Source of the DNA: an uncultured Pseudomonadales bacterium | Lineage (GTDB): Bacteria; Pseudomonadota; Gammaproteobacteria; Pseudomonadales; Azotimanducaceae | Assembly: GCA_937921865.1 (NCBI GenBank) | Contig: CAKZWF010000041.1 | Coordinates: 1-62,401 of the forward strand | DNA: 62,401 bases | Direction: 5' to 3' | Shown: one piece after another, positions 60,812 through 62,401 of the stretch | Position numbering within the stretch: position 1 is the stretch's first letter | How the letters are laid out: every line of letters starts with the position of its first letter | Position numbers and translations under genes: made by a program | The notes under the pieces: model-generated | What the model was told of the DNA's origin: nothing | Seen by the model: the letters and a program-made list of their open reading frames with translations, nothing else | Database searches by the model: none

Positions 60812-62293
60812 ATGATTAGAACTATGAGTAGCCGCCCGCAAAGCCCTTCAACCCGAGCGCGCGCCATTGGCGTGCTGGTTTTGCTGTGGCTGGCTGTTGT
60901 CGGCTCCACTCAGAGCAGGGCAGCCAATGTCGATCTGCCTATACTGGGCGACGGCTCCTCCCGGGTGGTTTCGCCGGCGATGGAAGCACAGATTGGCCGG
61001 GGCTTTCTCAAACAGATCCACTCAAGCCTGCGCACCATCAACGATCCAATACTGAAATACTACGTTGAGGTACAGATCGCAGCTCTGGCCCAGCATTCGG
61101 AACTGCGCGAGAAAGTCCTGCAGGTCGTGCTGATCGACAGCCCTCAGGTTAACGCTTTCGCCGCTCCCGGAGGCGTTGTCGGCATCAACCTCGGCCTGTT
61201 CCTCTATGCCGCTGATGTCCATGAATACTCCTCGGTGATTGCCCACGAGCTGGCCCACTTGAGTCAGCGCCATTTCGCACGCGGCATCGAAGAACAGCAG
61301 GCAGCGATGCTGCCCAATCTGGCAGGCATGATTGCGGCGATCGCTATTGGTATGACCGCCGGTGGTGACGCCGGCATCGCCGCCATCAGTGCTTCTCAAA
61401 GTGTGGCCCAATCCAATTATCTGCGCTACAGCCGTTCCCGGGAAACTGAAGCAGACCGGATAGGCCTGAACACACTGGTGAACGCGGATCTGGACCCGGA
61501 TGGCATGCGCCGAATGTTCGAATCAATGAATCGAGCCTATCGATTCAGCAGCAAACCGCCGGAATTTCTGCTCACGCACCCATTGAGTGAAACTCGGATC
61601 GCCGACGCCCGCACCCAGGCATTGCAGTATCCGAAAAAGGACTATCCGGACTCACCCGACTACGCGCTGATGCGCACCAGGGCAATCATTCACTATGCTG
61701 CCTCACCCGAAGCCGCAGTCGCCACTTACGAAAAAGCGGTAAAGGACAACCCGGAATCAAAAACCGCACAGTACGGTCTGGCACTGGCGTTGAGCCGAGC
61801 TAAACAGCATACCGACGCCATCGCGATTGCCGATATCCTGTTCACCGAAGCCCCGGACAGACTGCTGTTTGTCTCCGCCTACGCTGAACTGCTAACCGCT
61901 GCCGGCAAATACGAACAGGCGCAGGGTCTGCTGGAAAAGTATCTGTTGCTGTATCCGGACAACCCGCCGCTATCGATGCTTTATGCGGATAACCTGACCC
62001 ACAGTGGCCAGTACCCGATGGCCGAAGATGTTCTGGACCGGCAGGCGGCAAGGCGGCCGAATGATATCGACGTCTGGTATGACCTTGCGGAAGTATCCGG
62101 CAAAGCCGGTGATATCGTTGGTGTGCATCGTGCGCGGGCAGAATTTTTCGCGCTGCACGGCGCGTATGGCCGAGCCATACAGCACCTTGAGTATGCTCGG
62201 CGGCTGGTCAATCCGGGCAACATCCAACTGCACGCCAAACTCGACCAGCGCATCAGCGATCTGCGCACCGAACTGAGAGTCGCTCAGTCTTAG
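60812..62293 (+). CDS. bepA: M48 metalloprotease BepA (YfgC)
   Basis: A 493-residue periplasmic protease with a signal peptide (R-A-A-N near 37), an M48 domain with H145-E-L-A-H149 and third zinc ligand in S-R-E-T-E-A-D-R, and C-terminal TPR repeats (about 300-480). BepA works with BAM and Lpt components to mature or degrade stalled outer-membrane proteins, in line with bamC in the same neighbourhood. Either ATG 60812 or 60824 could be the start; neither has a clear ribosome-binding site. An 18-bp repeat array begins eight bases after the stop. Confidence 0.94.
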   Translation: MIRTMSSRPQSPSTRARAIGVLVLLWLAVVGSTQSRAANVDLPILGDGSSRVVSPAMEAQIGRGFLKQIHSSLRTINDPILKYYVEVQIAALAQHSELREKVLQVVLIDSPQVNAFAAPGGVVGINLGLFLYAADVHEYSSVIAHELAHLSQRHFARGIEEQQAAMLPNLAGMIAAIAIGMTAGGDAGIAAISASQSVAQSNYLRYSRSRETEADRIGLNTLVNADLDPDGMRRMFESMNRAYRFSSKPPEFLLTHPLSETRIADARTQALQYPKKDYPDSPDYALMRTRAIIHYAASPEAAVATYEKAVKDNPESKTAQYGLALALSRAKQHTDAIAIADILFTEAPDRLLFVSAYAELLTAAGKYEQAQGLLEKYLLLYPDNPPLSMLYADNLTHSGQYPMAEDVLDRQAARRPNDIDVWYDLAEVSGKAGDIVGVHRARAEFFALHGAYGRAIQHLEYARRLVNPGNIQLHAKLDQRISDLRTELRVAQS

Positions 62294-62300
62294 AGGTCGA

Positions 62301-62401
62301 ACAGCCCTGAGCGGGTAAACAGCCCTGAGCGGGTAAACAGCCCTGAGCGGGTAAACAGCCCTGAGCGGATAAACCGCCCTGAGCGGGTAAACAGCCCTGA
62401 G
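62301..62401. repeat. 18-bp tandem repeat, at least 5.6 copies, running off the window
   Basis: The unit ACAGCCCTGAGCGGGTAA repeats at 62301, 62319, 62337, 62355, 62373 and 62391 (cut by the window end). Only the fourth (GGATAA) and fifth (ACCGCC) copies vary, by one base each, so this is the youngest-looking of the arrays. It begins just after the bepA stop codon. Confidence 0.95.

Noticed and set aside
62301..62401. CRISPR array
   Set aside because: The 18-base units are directly adjacent with no spacers, and no cas gene is present.

Overview
The window looks like a chromosomal segment of a free-living, probably aerobic marine-type gammaproteobacterium. The evidence is the Gram-negative envelope set (mlaA, bamC, bepA, mrcB, dacB, dapA, tusA), glcDEF, glpD, several acyl-CoA synthetases, a CaiB-type CoA-transferase, a wax-ester synthase/DGAT and a phytanoyl-CoA dioxygenase. 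The order bepA / tusA / perM-like / dapA / bamC is usual in Gammaproteobacteria. I cannot name a genus. I saw no prophage, insertion sequence or CRISPR array.

Layout. 1-4.9 kb: a cut-off nuclease gene, a glutaredoxin-like and a membrane-anchored DsbA-like gene, then a minus-strand operon of alpha/beta hydrolase, mlaA and a periplasmic binding protein. 5.2-8.8 kb: PBP1b followed by a TPR lipoprotein (candidate LpoP activator) and a GNAT enzyme. 8.8-15.2 kb: glcDEF, an outer-membrane barrel, a RidA-like protein and a nitronate monooxygenase-like flavoenzyme. 15.2-25.3 kb: a GST, a three-gene ABC-2 exporter, two acyl-CoA ligases, glpD and a CoA-transferase. 25.5-29.1 kb: two small membrane proteins, a DUF6279 lipoprotein, a glutamine amidotransferase and a glutamine-synthetase-like ligase.

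29.5-35.3 kb: a compact, overlapping five-gene operon encoding an FHA protein, a PP2C phosphatase, a transmembrane Ser/Thr kinase with a C-terminal formylglycine-generating-enzyme-like domain, a TpsB/FhaC-type outer-membrane transporter with an unusual cytoplasmic N-terminal extension, and a small exported protein. It reads as a phosphorylation-controlled two-partner-secretion-like system with no recognisable exoprotein nearby. 35.4-45.8 kb: CnoX, a STAS/SpoIIAA-like gene broken by an in-frame TGA, cell-wall and glycan enzymes (Bax-like glucosaminidase, polysaccharide deacetylase, glycosyltransferase-like protein, PBP4), an orphan sortase, hydrolases and a DUF3604 lipoprotein. 45.8-51.4 kb: a large MscK-like channel, a PhyH dioxygenase and an amidohydrolase.

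51.5-51.8 kb: the most striking item is an 81-residue thioredoxin-fold gene on the minus strand whose reading frame is interrupted by TGA exactly at the first position of a CxxC-type redox motif (U-A-R-C). The TGA is followed by a stem-loop whose loop and spacing match the E. coli fdhF SECIS element. I interpret it as a selenoprotein gene that ordinary gene callers would miss.

52-62.4 kb: DUF1993, GNAT, WS/DGAT, a response regulator with a transmembrane helix whose 3' end runs into an antisense tRNA-Ser(CGA) gene, then MBL hydrolase, bamC, dapA, perM-like, tusA and bepA.

A recurring oddity is short imperfect tandem repeats, mostly with an 18-bp period, at gene ends (about 14.1, 18.7 and 62.3 kb; a 19-21-bp set at 0.5 kb). 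A further 20-21-bp duplication has triplicated the ribosome-binding site and start codon of the CoA-transferase gene at 23.6 kb.
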